Shown: one piece after another, positions 7,917-16,600 of the stretch
How positions within the stretch are numbered: the first letter of the stretch is position 1
Layout of the letters: the number at the start of each line of letters is the position of its first letter
NCBI RefSeq assembly: GCF_008802405.1
Contig: NZ_VZDO01000029.1
Coordinates: 1-33,673 of the forward strand
From: Plantimonas leprariae
GTDB lineage: Bacteria; Pseudomonadota; Alphaproteobacteria; Rhizobiales; Rhizobiaceae
Direction: 5' to 3'
Length of the DNA stretch: 33,673 nt
Notes under the pieces: generated by a model
Told to the model about the DNA's origin: nothing
The model's database searches: none
Seen by the model: the letters and a program-made list of their open reading frames with translations, nothing else
Program-made: the position numbers and the translations under genes

Positions 7917-9053
7917 ATGTCGGCCCTCGTCCGCGAATCGCCGCAATCCTCGACGGCTGCCGTCGACCCGTCCGCCGGCGCGCCCACGCGCAAGATCATC
8001 CACATCGACATGGACGCCTTCTACGCGTCCGTCGAGCAGCGGGACGACCCGTCGCTGCGCGGAAAACCGGTCGCGGTCGGCGGCTCGTCGCAGCGCGGGG
8101 TCGTCGCGGCAGCGAGCTACGAGGCGCGCGTCTACAGCGTGCGCTCGGCGATGCCCTCGGTGACGGCGAAGCGTCGCTGCCCCGACCTCGTCTTCGTGAA
8201 ACCCCGCTTCGACGTCTACAAGGCGGTTTCCGCCGAAATCCACGCGATCTTCGCCGAACACACCGACCTCATCGAGCCGCTGTCGTTGGACGAAGCCTAT
8301 CTCGACGTGACGGTGAACAAGCAGGGCATCGCGTCGGCCACCGCGATCGCCGAGGCCATCCGCCGCCGCATCCGCGAGGCGACCGGGCTCACCGCCTCCG
8401 CTGGCGTTTCCTACAACAAGTTCCTCGCCAAGCTCGCTTCCGACCATCGCAAGCCCGATGGCCTGTTCGTGGTGACACCGGCGATGGGACCGGGCTTCGT
8501 CGAGGACCTGCCGATCGGCCGCTTCCACGGCGTCGGCCCGGCGACGGCGGCGAAGATGGAGCGGCTCGGCATCCACACCGGGCGGGACCTGCGCGAGCGC
8601 CCGCTCGCCTTCCTGCAGGAGCGGTTCGGCAAGGCGGGGCCCTACTACCATTCCATCGCCAGAGGCATCGACGAGCGGCCGGTGCGGGCGAACCGCGAGC
8701 GGAAATCCGTCGGGGCGGAGAACACCTTCAACGAGGACCTCTTCGCCTTCGAGGCGATGCGCGAGGCGCTGCAGCCGATCGGCGACAAGGTCTGGCGCAT
8801 CTGCGAGGCGAAGGAGCTGCGCGGCCGGACGGTGACGCTGAAGGTGAAGTATGCCGACTTCCGGCAGATCACCCGCTCGCAGTCCACCGCCCGGCCGGTC
8901 GCCTCGCGAGCCGAACTGGAGCGCGCCACGATCGCGCTGCTCGGGCCGCTGATGCCGGTGCCGAAGGGCGTGCGGCTCCTCGGCCTGACGATCTCCTCCT
9001 TCCTGCCGGAGGCGGAGGAGGAGACCGAGGCGCAGTTCAGCCTGCCGCTCTAG
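7917..9053 (+). CDS. dinB: DNA polymerase IV (Y-family translesion polymerase)
   Basis: The enzyme copies damaged DNA at stalled forks and lacks proofreading. The palm motifs are intact: IDMDAFYASVE supplies Asp31 and SLDEAYLDV supplies Asp125-Glu126. Thumb helix-hairpin-helix and little-finger domains follow. The protein ends in QFSLPL, a classic beta-clamp-binding peptide. At 378 residues it is slightly longer than E. coli DinB (351) because of an unconserved N-terminal tail of about 25 residues. ATG at 7917 is preferred to ATG at 7911 because AGGAT (7906-7910) then has normal spacing. Its stop is 4 bp from the convergent host-attachment gene. No LexA box was recognised in the short gap upstream. 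Confidence 0.93.
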   Translation: MSALVRESPQSSTAAVDPSAGAPTRKIIHIDMDAFYASVEQRDDPSLRGKPVAVGGSSQRGVVAAASYEARVYSVRSAMPSVTAKRRCPDLVFVKPRFDVYKAVSAEIHAIFAEHTDLIEPLSLDEAYLDVTVNKQGIASATAIAEAIRRRIREATGLTASAGVSYNKFLAKLASDHRKPDGLFVVTPAMGPGFVEDLPIGRFHGVGPATAAKMERLGIHTGRDLRERPLAFLQERFGKAGPYYHSIARGIDERPVRANRERKSVGAENTFNEDLFAFEAMREALQPIGDKVWRICEAKELRGRTVTLKVKYADFRQITRSQSTARPVASRAELERATIALLGPLMPVPKGVRLLGLTISSFLPEAEEETEAQFSLPL

Positions 9054-9057
9054 CTGC

Positions 9058-9462
9058 TCATGCGGCGGCGATGGTCCGTTCGATGTCGTCGCTCTTCTGG
9101 CCGGTGAGGTCCTTCGAGATCTCGCCGACGAGGCTGTCCTTCGTCTTCGCGTGATAGTGCTTGCGAAGCTCGCCGAGCGTCTTCGGCGCGGCGATCACTA
9201 GGAGCTCCTTCAGCTTGCCCTCGACGGCCTGCCGGTTGAGGAGTTCGGCGACGCCCGCCGCGAAGCCGTCCTCGCCCTTCGTCGCCTCGTCCGGATTGGC
9301 CGCGCTGCTGGAATGGCCGGCGCCGCCGCTCTTGTTCGAGGTGTTGACCGACTCGGCGGGCAGGGCGCTCAGCTTCGGATGCGCGTCGTTGCTGGTGTTG
9401 CGGAACAGGCTGAGCTTCTGGCCGTCGACCACCGCGACCGTGGCGCCTTGCGCGATATGCAT
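9058..9462 (-). CDS. Host-attachment-family protein (Host_attach)
   Basis: The 134-residue protein resembles the family annotated as required for attachment to host cells, common in Rhizobiales. Supporting features are an N-terminal strand VAVVDGQKLSLFRN, a variable Ser/Asn/Gly-rich middle (residues 36-60), the helix GFAAGVAELLNRQ, then LVIAAPKTLGELRKHY and a C-terminal KDLTGQKSDDIERTI. The family is related to the ribonuclease-like baeRF/eRF1 fold, and an actual role in attachment is not shown by sequence. No signal peptide. ATG at 9462 has GGAG upstream. Two small hairpins (9481-9499 and 9504-9518) fall in its leader region. Confidence 0.75.
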   Translation of the reverse strand: MHIAQGATVAVVDGQKLSLFRNTSNDAHPKLSALPAESVNTSNKSGGAGHSSSAANPDEATKGEDGFAAGVAELLNRQAVEGKLKELLVIAAPKTLGELRKHYHAKTKDSLVGEISKDLTGQKSDDIERTIAAA

Positions 9463-9634
9463 GGGAATCTCCGTTTCGAGCCCGCCGCCGACCGGCGGGG
9501 CATGGGCGGCAAACGCCCACGGGCGGCGATGGATGCGATGTCGCGGGCATGGATTCGTCGGCTCGCCGGCGCGGCTTCCCGCCTACATAGGCCGGACGCC
9601 GCTCGATCGGCGGAGTAGGGCAAGGACCGGCGAC

Positions 9635-9886
9635 ATGCTGAGCAACGAAGAGAAGGACCGGATCACCGAGGAGATCGGCAAGCTGTTCGAAGGCCTCGAA
9701 CTGAACGACGTCGCCGCCATCCTGACGATCCAGCTCGCCATGCTCGCCGCGCAAGGGGGCGACTCGTTCGACGACGCGGTCGAGTTCCTGGACGAGATCC
9801 GCAACGACGCCGAGGACGTGCTGGAAACGCTCGACTTCGACGAGGTCGCCGACGAGAAGGGACCGCCTCCCGACGCGGCGAACTGA
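9635..9886 (+). CDS. Small acidic protein of unknown function
   Basis: An 83-residue, very acidic protein, not recognised. It has three predicted helices: EEKDRITEEIGKLFEGL, a hydrophobic one with AAILTIQLAMLAAQ, and DDAVEFLDEIRNDAEDVLETL. The tail is Pro/Asp-rich. AAGGA at 9622-9626 gives the ATG at 9635 a good ribosome site, and CTACAT at 9583 may be a -10 box. The longer in-frame extension upstream runs antisense through the host-attachment gene and is rejected. There is no membrane segment or cysteine. It converges on xseA with 8 bp between the stops. It may be a small helical adaptor; this is a guess. Confidence 0.65.
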   Translation: MLSNEEKDRITEEIGKLFEGLELNDVAAILTIQLAMLAAQGGDSFDDAVEFLDEIRNDAEDVLETLDFDEVADEKGPPPDAAN

Positions 9887-9894
9887 ACCCCCCT

Positions 9895-11484
9895 TCAGGC
9901 CTCGAAAAGCGAGCCCTGCGTCGCACCCGTCGCCGCAGAGCGGCGGCTGCGCGGCGCGCGGCCGGCCGAACGGTGCGTGCCGGTCGCGATGGCGGACCGC
10001 CGGCCATCGGCAAGCTCCACCTCGAACGGCGTTCCCATCGCGAGCTCGTCGACGGACGCGATCGGGCGGTCCTCCGCATCCCGGACGATGGCATAGCCGC
10101 GCTGGAGCACCCGCCGGTAGTCGAGGCTTTCGGCGACGCGCGCCAGCGTCGCGAGCCGGTCGGCGCGGCGGGTCTGCACGAGCCGGAAGGCGGAGGCGAG
10201 CCGTCCATCCAGCGCCTCGACACGGCAGCGCCCCTCCTGCGAGCGGGCGGCGAGCGCGTGCGGTCGTAGGTTCGAGACGGCGCGCTCGAACCGCTGGCGG
10301 CGAAGCGACAGGAAAGCGTCGAGCGCATGTCGGTCGCGCGTGTCGACGTGCCGGAGATCGGCTCGCTTCTCCTTCAGAAGCCCGTCGAGATGGCTCGGCG
10401 ATAAGGCGCCGCTGAGCTCGCCGAAACTCCGGCGCTTCCCGGCGATGGCGACTTCGAGGCAGCGGCCGAGCTGGCCCGCCGCGTCGTCCAGCCGGTGCCG
10501 CGGCAGGGCGAGCAGCATGTCGATCGAAGGCAGGGCGCGGGTGAGGCCGGCGAGTGCGCGACGGCCGTCGCCGAGACGGCGCGAGCTGGCGGCCGCCAGG
10601 CGGGCGTTCAGCCCCGAGATGAAGGCGTGGAGGTCGGCCTTCACCGGCACCGCCATCTCCGCCGCGCCGGTCGGCGTCGGAGCGCGCCGGTCGCTCGCAT
10701 GGTCGATCAGCGTCCAGTCCGTTTCGTGCCCGACCGCCGAGATCAGCGGAATGTCCGATTCCGCCGCGGCGCGCACCACCGCCTCCTCGTTGAAGCCCCA
10801 GAGGTCTTCGAGGCTGCCGCCGCCGCGCGCGACGATGATGAGGTCCGGCCGCGGGATCTCGCCGCCCGGCTCGATGTCGTTGAAGCCGAGGATCGCGGCG
10901 GCGACTTCCGCGCCGCAAGTCTCGCCCTGCACCCGCACCGGCCAGACGAGGAGGTGGACGGGAAAGCGGTCGGCGATCCGGTGCCGGATGTCGCGGATCA
11001 CCGCGCCGGTCGGCGAGGTGACGACGCCGATGACGCGCGGCATGAAGGGCAGGGCTCGCTTGCGCTCGGGCGCGAACAGGCCTTCGGCTTCGAGCCGCCG
11101 CCGCCGCTCGTCGAGGAGCGCCATCAGCGCGCCCGCGCCGGCCGGCTCCAGATGTTCGATGACGATCTGGTACTTGGACGAGCCGGGATAGGTGGTGAGG
11201 CGGCCGGTGGCGATGACCTCCAGCCCTTCTTCCGGCTTGAACGGCAGCTTCGCCATCGCGGTGCGCCAGACCACGGCCTCCAGTCGGGCCCGGTCGTCCT
11301 TCAGCGCGAAATAGGCGTGGCCGGAGGAGTGCGGGCCCCGGTAGCCGGAAATTTCGCCGCGCACCCGCACATAGGCGAAGGCCTCCTCCACGGTGCGCTT
11401 CAGCGCGCCGGAAAGCTCCGAGACGGTGTATTCGACGACGTTGGTGCCGCCGGCCGCAGCGGCGACGTCCTGCAGGGCGCTCAC
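9895..11484 (-). CDS. xseA: Exodeoxyribonuclease VII large subunit
   Basis: The catalytic large subunit of exonuclease VII, which with XseB degrades single-stranded DNA to oligonucleotides. The N-terminal OB-fold covers about residues 18-115 ([23 protein letters not shown]). The nuclease core contains [13 protein letters not shown] (153-165), [12 protein letters not shown] (218-229), GHETD (252-256) and the DxxSDxRAPTPT-like segment 261-272. A long helical region follows. At 529 residues it is somewhat longer than E. coli XseA (456), with an Arg/Ser-rich tail. The start is a GTG at 11484, 4 bp after the LysR stop, so translation is likely coupled. xseB is not in the window. Confidence 0.93.
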   Translation of the reverse strand: MSALQDVAAAAGGTNVVEYTVSELSGALKRTVEEAFAYVRVRGEISGYRGPHSSGHAYFALKDDRARLEAVVWRTAMAKLPFKPEEGLEVIATGRLTTYPGSSKYQIVIEHLEPAGAGALMALLDERRRRLEAEGLFAPERKRALPFMPRVIGVVTSPTGAVIRDIRHRIADRFPVHLLVWPVRVQGETCGAEVAAAILGFNDIEPGGEIPRPDLIIVARGGGSLEDLWGFNEEAVVRAAAESDIPLISAVGHETDWTLIDHASDRRAPTPTGAAEMAVPVKADLHAFISGLNARLAAASSRRLGDGRRALAGLTRALPSIDMLLALPRHRLDDAAGQLGRCLEVAIAGKRRSFGELSGALSPSHLDGLLKEKRADLRHVDTRDRHALDAFLSLRRQRFERAVSNLRPHALAARSQEGRCRVEALDGRLASAFRLVQTRRADRLATLARVAESLDYRRVLQRGYAIVRDAEDRPIASVDELAMGTPFEVELADGRRSAIATGTHRSAGRAPRSRRSAATGATQGSLFEA

Positions 11485-11488
11485 GCTC

Positions 11489-12448
11489 TCACCATCCCGC
11501 CGCGACGAGGCCGGCGACCTTGGCCGGGCGCGGCGGCCGCACGACGGCGCGCGGCTCCGCGACGCTCGCGCGGCTCGGCGGCGCCGCCATGTTCTGCAGG
11601 CTTTCGCGGATATGGGCGACCAGCGCGTGGATCACCGGGCGGTCGGAATTGCGCGAGCGGATCACGCCGATCTCGGCGTCCTCCAGCCGCGGGAAGCCTT
11701 CCGCCTCGGTGAGGACGCGCATGCCCGAACGCAGCGCGCATTCCGGCAGGACGCTGACCGCGAGCCCTGCCAGGACGGCGGACGCGACGATCGTCGCGGA
11801 CCAGGAGGTGAACAGGATGCGATGCTCGCGTCCGACCGCGTTCAAGGCTTCGATGCCCTGCCTGCGCCAGGCGCAGTCCGTCCGGCCGATCGCCAGCGGC
11901 AGCACCGCCTCCTGATGCACCGAATGCGAGGCGGAGGTGACGAAGTGCAGCGGCTCGCGGCGGACGATCTCGGCCTGGCTGGCCTTGGTCGGGCAGACCA
12001 GCGCCACGTCGAGATGGCCGCGCTCGACGTGCTCGATCAGGCTCGTCGTGGTCTCGCAGGCGATCTGCAGCTCGACGCGCGGGTTGGAGCGCGAGAACCG
12101 CGCGATGATCTCCGGGAGGAAGCGCTCGGCATAATCGTCCGGCAGGCCGATCCGCACGTGCCCCTCGATCGAATCCTCGTCGAAGGCGGTCAGGGTTTCC
12201 ATGCTGAGGCTGAGGAGCTTCCTCGCATAGCCGAGCAGCCGGTCGCCGTCCTCGGTCAGCTTCACGTGGCGGCCCGTGCGTTCGAACAGCGCCGAGCCGA
12301 GCCGCTCCTCCAGCTTGCGCATCTGCATGGAAACGGCGGACTGCGTCTTGAACACTTCCTCGGCGGCACGGGTGAAGCTGCCCGTGTCGACGATCGCGAC
12401 GAAGGTGCGCAACTGATCGAGATCGAGGGGTGAAGCCATCGCTGCCAT
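11489..12448 (-). CDS. LysR-type transcriptional regulator (LrhA-like)
   Basis: A 319-residue LysR regulator. The winged helix-turn-helix (about residues 9-68) has the typical [17 protein letters not shown] and [16 protein letters not shown] helices, followed by a linker helix and a two-lobed effector domain (about 95-300). The effector domain resembles the LrhA/HexA branch ([15 protein letters not shown]). A 25-residue Pro/Arg-rich tail follows. It is divergent from the DUF1127 gene; a 27-bp dyad at 12470-12496, just upstream of this start, is a natural autoregulatory site. An in-frame ATG at 12439 is an alternative start. xseA follows 4 bp later. The effector is unknown. Confidence 0.88.
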   Translation of the reverse strand: MAAMASPLDLDQLRTFVAIVDTGSFTRAAEEVFKTQSAVSMQMRKLEERLGSALFERTGRHVKLTEDGDRLLGYARKLLSLSMETLTAFDEDSIEGHVRIGLPDDYAERFLPEIIARFSRSNPRVELQIACETTTSLIEHVERGHLDVALVCPTKASQAEIVRREPLHFVTSASHSVHQEAVLPLAIGRTDCAWRRQGIEALNAVGREHRILFTSWSATIVASAVLAGLAVSVLPECALRSGMRVLTEAEGFPRLEDAEIGVIRSRNSDRPVIHALVAHIRESLQNMAAPPSRASVAEPRAVVRPPRPAKVAGLVAAGW

Positions 12449-12469
12449 CCATCAGGGCGAGTGATGGAG

Positions 12470-12496
12470 ATCATAAGCAACATTCGTTGGCTTGAT
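12470..12496. promoter_or_regulatory. Imperfect 27-bp dyad, candidate LysR operator
   Basis: ATCATAAGCAAC (12470-12481) and GTTGGCTTGAT (12486-12496) are near-complementary arms around ATTC; the right arm reversed reads ATCAAGCCAAC. It lies 22 bp before the lysR start in the 169-bp gap shared with the DUF1127 gene. LysR proteins typically bind such dyads between divergent genes. The overlapping TTGATCAA (12492-12499) is a perfect palindrome. Confidence 0.45.
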
Positions 12497-12617
12497 CAAT
12501 CGGTCCGCCTTACTTTCCCACTGTCAGGACAAGCCAGCCGATTTACCGCCGAACACCTGAGTTCCGGCGACCGGCGAAGCTTTGCCCCCTGCAACCGTGG
12601 TCAGAGGAGTTCCGAAG

Positions 12618-12878
12618 ATGTCCATGTTCTCGAGAAGCGGCGACGCCCCGTCGTTTGGTCTGCCGAGCCTTTCCGTCGCGGTCGCCGCGGTCGGGGCGAT
12701 CGGCCGGACGATCGCGCACCGCCGCGCCGCGCTTCGCGTCGCCGAACTGCCCGACTATCTCCTGACGGACATCGGCATCAAGCGCGACGACGTGCACGAG
12801 GCGCTGTCGAGCGACTGGCACGACGACCCCACCTACCGGCTCGCCGTCAAGGCGGCGGAGCATCGCCAGGGACGATGA
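12618..12878 (+). CDS. DUF1127 domain small protein
   Basis: An 86-residue basic protein. The middle carries the DUF1127 signature: an Arg-rich helix followed by LRVAELPDYLLTDIGIKRDDV (spanning about residues 39-59, with the key residues Leu, Pro-Asp, Asp-Ile-Gly and Arg). A hydrophobic Ala/Val-rich stretch precedes it. Proteins of this family in Agrobacterium and Brucella are small, stress- or regulator-controlled, and some act on RNA; that role is known for relatives and not shown here. AGAGGAG at 12603-12609 fixes the start at 12618. Transcription is probably controlled by the divergent LysR protein and ends at the hairpin at 12906. Confidence 0.82.
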   Translation: MSMFSRSGDAPSFGLPSLSVAVAAVGAIGRTIAHRRAALRVAELPDYLLTDIGIKRDDVHEALSSDWHDDPTYRLAVKAAEHRQGR

Positions 12879-12905
12879 TTTCGAGCCGATCCGACGCATG
12901 CTGAG

Positions 12906-12935
12906 CGGCCCGCCACGTGCGGGCCGTTTTCGTTT
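12906..12935 (+). terminator. Rho-independent terminator after the DUF1127 gene
   Basis: An 8-bp stem CGGCCCGC / GCGGGCCG (12906-12913 and 12919-12926) with a 5-base loop is followed by TTTTCGTTT. It starts 28 bp after the DUF1127 stop. The T tract is on the plus strand only, so it does not serve the convergent gene. Confidence 0.85.
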
Positions 12936-12945
12936 GGGCCTTCGT

Positions 12946-14265
12946 TCAGAACGACGTGCCGCCGTCCTCGTCGTCGCCCGAGGTCTCGCGGCGTTCGGCC
13001 AGGATCTTGTCGATCCGCCGGCCGTCGAGGTCCACGACCTCCAGCCGCCAGTCACCCCAGTCCACCGCCTCGCCGACATCCGGGATGTGGCCGAGCCGGT
13101 CGAGGATGAAGCCCGCCAGCGTCTCGTAGTCGCGCTCCTTCGGCAGCTTCAGGCCGGCGATCGAGCGCTCCACCACGTCGATCGGCAGCCCGGCGTCGAT
13201 CAGCCAGGAGCCGTCGGCGCGCTGGGTCACGGCGTAGTCCTCGTTCTCGCCTTCCGGCAGCGAGCCGCCGATGGCGGCCAGGATGTCGGTCGGCGTCACG
13301 ATGCCCTCGAACGAGCCGTATTCGTCGAGCACGATCGCCATGTGGATGTTCGCCGTGCGGAATCGCTCCAGGAGTTTCAGAATAGGCATCGTCTCGTTGA
13401 CGAAGAGCGGCTCGCGGATCGCCGCCTGAAGGTCGATCGTGCCGGTGGCCCGCACCTGCTCCAGAAGGTCCTTCGCCTGCACCACGCCGACGATGTCGTC
13501 GGACTCCTTGCCCATGATCGGAAAGCGCGAATGCCCCGCGTCGCGGATCTCGTCGAGGATCGTGTCGGCCGAATCGCCCGCGACCAGCCAGTCGGCGTCC
13601 GGGCGCGGCACCATGATCGAGCGGACGTTGCGGTCGGCGATCCTGAGGACCCCCTCCAGCATTTCGCGCTCCTTCTCTTCGAACACGCCGGACTGCGTGC
13701 CCTCGGCGATCATCGCCTTCACGTCTTCTTCCGTCACCATGTTCGACTCTTCGGTCGACGCGCCGAGAAGCTTGGAAACGGCGACCGTGGAGATCGACAA
13801 GAGCCAGACGACCGGCGCACCCACCTTGGCCAGCCCCTGCATCACGGGGGCGACGAAAACGGCGATCGCCTCGGCCCGCTTCAGGGCATATCGCTTCGGG
13901 ACGAGTTCGCCGAAGATCAGCGACAGGTAGGTGATCGCGACGATCACGATGGCGAAGGCGAGGATGTCGGCCGACGCGCCGATGAAGGGCAGGGGCCGCA
14001 AGCGCTCGGCGAGCGGTTCGGAGAAGACGGATCCGCCGTAGGCGCCGGCGATGATGCCGACCAACGTGATGCCGACCTGCACGGTCGACAGGAACGCCGT
14101 CGGGTCCTCCGTCAGCTTCAGGGCGCTCCGGGCGCGACGGCTGCCTTCCTCGGCCAGTTGCTGCAGGCGCGAGCGCTTGGCCGATACCAACGCCAGCTCC
14201 GACATCGCGAAGAAACCGTTCAGGATCACGAGGAAGAAGACGATCAGCGCGTTCAGGAGGAGCAT
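12946..14265 (-). CDS. Haemolysin/CorC-family CBS-domain membrane protein
   Basis: A 439-residue inner-membrane protein. An N-terminal DUF21/CNNM domain with three or four membrane helices spans about residues 1-190 (MLLLNALIVFFLVILNGFF, MSELALVSAKRSRLQQL, FGELVPKRYAL). A pair of CBS domains follows (about 205-330, with VRSIMVPRPD and EGIVTPTDILAAIGG), and a C-terminal CorC_HlyC FAD-like transporter-associated domain covers about 345-430. Relatives are linked to Mg2+/Co2+ handling; true haemolysin activity is not expected. ATG at 14265 is chosen because it starts the first membrane helix and has GGTGA upstream. A CTATCT -10-like box lies at 14316-14311. Positions of the domains are approximate. 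Confidence 0.87.
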   Translation of the reverse strand: MLLLNALIVFFLVILNGFFAMSELALVSAKRSRLQQLAEEGSRRARSALKLTEDPTAFLSTVQVGITLVGIIAGAYGGSVFSEPLAERLRPLPFIGASADILAFAIVIVAITYLSLIFGELVPKRYALKRAEAIAVFVAPVMQGLAKVGAPVVWLLSISTVAVSKLLGASTEESNMVTEEDVKAMIAEGTQSGVFEEKEREMLEGVLRIADRNVRSIMVPRPDADWLVAGDSADTILDEIRDAGHSRFPIMGKESDDIVGVVQAKDLLEQVRATGTIDLQAAIREPLFVNETMPILKLLERFRTANIHMAIVLDEYGSFEGIVTPTDILAAIGGSLPEGENEDYAVTQRADGSWLIDAGLPIDVVERSIAGLKLPKERDYETLAGFILDRLGHIPDVGEAVDWGDWRLEVVDLDGRRIDKILAERRETSGDDEDGGTSF

Positions 14266-14360
14266 CGATTCACCGGTCGGAGCCGCCTTTCGGCGACCTT
14301 GGCCTGCGCGAGATAGCACAAGGCGGCGGCCTTTCGACAGTGCGCCGCCGAGCCCTTTGC

Positions 14361-15074
14361 CTAAGCGGCCGTTCCGCCGGTTCCCGGAAAGCGCTCGAAC
14401 AGCGTCGCCATGCCCTTCGCATAGTCCTCCCGGAAGCGCTGGCCCGACCGGGCGAAGCTGTCGAAGAGGTCGGTCGGCGACGCGGGATTCGATGAGGCGG
14501 ACCCCGGGCCGGCCGAAGGGGCGCCGATGCCCGATGCCAGCGCTTCGAGGAAGGGATTGGCGAACCACGGCGCGCCGGCGAGGGTCGCCGCACCGCCCGC
14601 AAGCGGGGCGGCCGAGGGGCGCGAGAAGGCTTCCACGGCGTTCGCGCTGCGGCGCATCAGCTCGGCGGCGAAGGCGCCGAAGGCGTCCGACGCCAGCGGA
14701 CTTCCCAGCGCCGCGGGGTTGCCGCCCGTCACCGCCTTGACGATCGCCTCCGATCCGAGGCCGGCGAGCTTCGCCATCGCGTCGGTGACTGTGGTCGCAT
14801 GGGCGCCGCTCATCGCGGCAGCCTGCTGCGCGACCGCCGCCCGAAAGGCCGCGCCGCCGAACAGCATGTCGAGGAGGTGGTCCGGCTGCGGCCGGTCGAC
14901 CGACGAGAGAAAGGCGCGCGACAGGTCGGCCCAGCGCTCGGGAGCTTCGGAGGCCTTCGCGAAGGCCAGTGCGAAGGCGGGGAACAGCGCCTCGCAGGCT
15001 TTCGCGAATTCCGCCGCGGCGGCGGGAGCGGAGCCCCCGCCCGCACGGTTCGACCCTTCGCCGCTTTCAGCCAT
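14361..15074 (-). CDS. Ala-rich protein of unknown function
   Basis: A 237-residue protein, not recognised. It is rich in Ala (long amphipathic helices such as EFAKACEALFPAFALAFAKA) and contains a Pro/Ser/Gly linker near residues 185-200. Its end is a charged helix, SGQRFREDYAKGMATLFERFPG. The composition and helical repeats are reminiscent of phasin-like or PhaE-like polyhydroxyalkanoate granule proteins, but no diagnostic motif was seen and this is only a suggestion. ATG at 15074 with GGAGAG upstream is preferred over a long extension that would overlap gshA. It follows gshA by 55 bp on the same strand and may share its transcript. Confidence 0.6.
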   Translation of the reverse strand: MAESGEGSNRAGGGSAPAAAAEFAKACEALFPAFALAFAKASEAPERWADLSRAFLSSVDRPQPDHLLDMLFGGAAFRAAVAQQAAAMSGAHATTVTDAMAKLAGLGSEAIVKAVTGGNPAALGSPLASDAFGAFAAELMRRSANAVEAFSRPSAAPLAGGAATLAGAPWFANPFLEALASGIGAPSAGPGSASSNPASPTDLFDSFARSGQRFREDYAKGMATLFERFPGTGGTAA

Positions 15075-15129
15075 CGCCGCTCTCCGAGCCGAGCATCGAA
15101 CGGAGGAGTTGCCGCGAGAGCGCCCGGCT

Positions 15130-16503
15130 TCAATAGGCGAGGTGCGGGAAAACCTCGCGGACATCGCCGTTCCAGTCCGTTTCGAAGCGGCGCAGCAGTT
15201 CCTCGGCCGGCGTCCGGCCGCGCGCCAGCGCTTCCTCCAGCGGCGACAGGAACACGGTCTCGTCGTGGCCGTCCTCGTTGAGGCGAGCCCGCGCGGCGAG
15301 CCCGCGGCGCGAGATGTCGACCGCCGCACGCGCGAGTTCCAGAACGCTCCCGTCGCGGAACGGGGTACGGAAGCCGAGGCGCGGAACCGCCGCCCGCAGC
15401 GCGGATACTTCGTCGAATGTCCAGTCACGCGTCAGATCGTCGGCGGCTTCCAGCGCCGCGTCGTCGTAGAGGAGGCCGACCCAGAAGGCCGGAAGCGCGC
15501 AGATTTCGCGCCAGGGACCGCCGTCCGCGCCGCGCATCTCGAGGAAGCGCTTCAGCCGCACGTCGGGGAACAGCGTGGAAAGGTGGTTCGTCCAGTCGCC
15601 CAAGGAGGGCGGCTGGCCGTTCAGCTTGTCCGCATAGGCGCCGTCGAGGAATTGGCGGAAGGTGATGGCGGTGGCGTCGACGTAGCGCCCGTCGCGGATG
15701 AAGAAGTACATCGGCACGTCGAGCGCCCATTCGGCGTAGTCGCGATAGCCGAAGCTTGGCTCGAAGGCCTGGGGAAGCAGGCCGGAGCGCTGGTTGTCGA
15801 CGTCTTCCCAGACCCCGCAGCGCCAGGAGACGAAGCCGTTCGGCTGCCCTTCCGTGAAGGGCGAGTTGGCGAATAGCGCCGAGGCGATCGGCTGGAGCCG
15901 CATGCCGACCCGCATCTTCCGCGCCATGTCGCGCTCGTCGGAGAAGTCGAGGTTCACCTGGATGGTGCAGGTGCGGAACATCATGTCGAGGCCGCGTGTC
16001 CCGACGCTCGGCATGTAGCGGCGCATGATGTCGTAGCGCGATTTCGGCATCATCGGCGTCTCGTCCAGCCGCCAGAGCGGACTCGAGCCGAGCCCGAGGA
16101 ATTCGATGCCGAGCGGCTCCGCGACCGCCTTCACGTCGGCGAGATGGCGGTTCGATTCGCGGCAGGTCTGGTGGATCGATTCGAGCGGCGCACCGCTGAG
16201 TTCGAACTGGCCGCCCGGCTCCAGCGAGATCGCGCCGCCGCCGGAGGTCGCCGCGAGGCCGATCAGCCGCCCTTCGTCGAGGATCGGCTCCCAGCCGGAG
16301 AGCGCCTGCAGGCCCTTGAGCACCGCCTCGATGCCACGCTCGCCCTCGTAGGGCACCGGCCGGAGCGTGTCGCGGTAGAAGCCGAACTTCTCGTGCTCGG
16401 TGCCGATGCGGAAATCGCTCTTCGGCTTCTCGCCGCCCCGCATGTGGGCGACGAGATCGTCCATGGAGGAGATCGGGGTGAGATCGGTTGTGTCGCGCGC
16501 CAT
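15130..16503 (-). CDS. gshA: Glutamate-cysteine ligase (plant/alphaproteobacterial type)
   Basis: The enzyme makes gamma-glutamylcysteine from Glu and Cys with ATP, the first step of glutathione synthesis, in the cytoplasm. The 457-residue protein has the features of the alphaproteobacterial/plant GCL group and not the E. coli type: IGTEHEKFGFY (residues 33-43), the glycine-rich GGGAISLEPGGQFELSG segment (88-104), FRTCTIQVNLDFSDE and a C-terminal ARLNEDGHDET. The start ATG at 16503 gives the conserved N-terminus (SMDDLVAHMRGG). The gene follows rsmE after 97 bp. A minus-strand CTATCA at 16541 may be its own -10 box. gshB is not in the window. Confidence 0.92.
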   Translation of the reverse strand: MARDTTDLTPISSMDDLVAHMRGGEKPKSDFRIGTEHEKFGFYRDTLRPVPYEGERGIEAVLKGLQALSGWEPILDEGRLIGLAATSGGGAISLEPGGQFELSGAPLESIHQTCRESNRHLADVKAVAEPLGIEFLGLGSSPLWRLDETPMMPKSRYDIMRRYMPSVGTRGLDMMFRTCTIQVNLDFSDERDMARKMRVGMRLQPIASALFANSPFTEGQPNGFVSWRCGVWEDVDNQRSGLLPQAFEPSFGYRDYAEWALDVPMYFFIRDGRYVDATAITFRQFLDGAYADKLNGQPPSLGDWTNHLSTLFPDVRLKRFLEMRGADGGPWREICALPAFWVGLLYDDAALEAADDLTRDWTFDEVSALRAAVPRLGFRTPFRDGSVLELARAAVDISRRGLAARARLNEDGHDETVFLSPLEEALARGRTPAEELLRRFETDWNGDVREVFPHLAY

Positions 16504-16600
16504 GCTTCGTTCCGGCAGACGCCCGCCTGCCTCGTTGATAGGACCGTTGTCTGCGGGTTTTCGATACGCGGCGCAAGCGTCCGCCCGATGAACGCCGCGG

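Noticed and set aside
14266-14568. A 101-codon extension of the CorC-like protein
   Set aside because: It crosses into the neighbouring gene's end and is Arg/Pro-rich junk; the membrane helix begins at the ATG at 14265.
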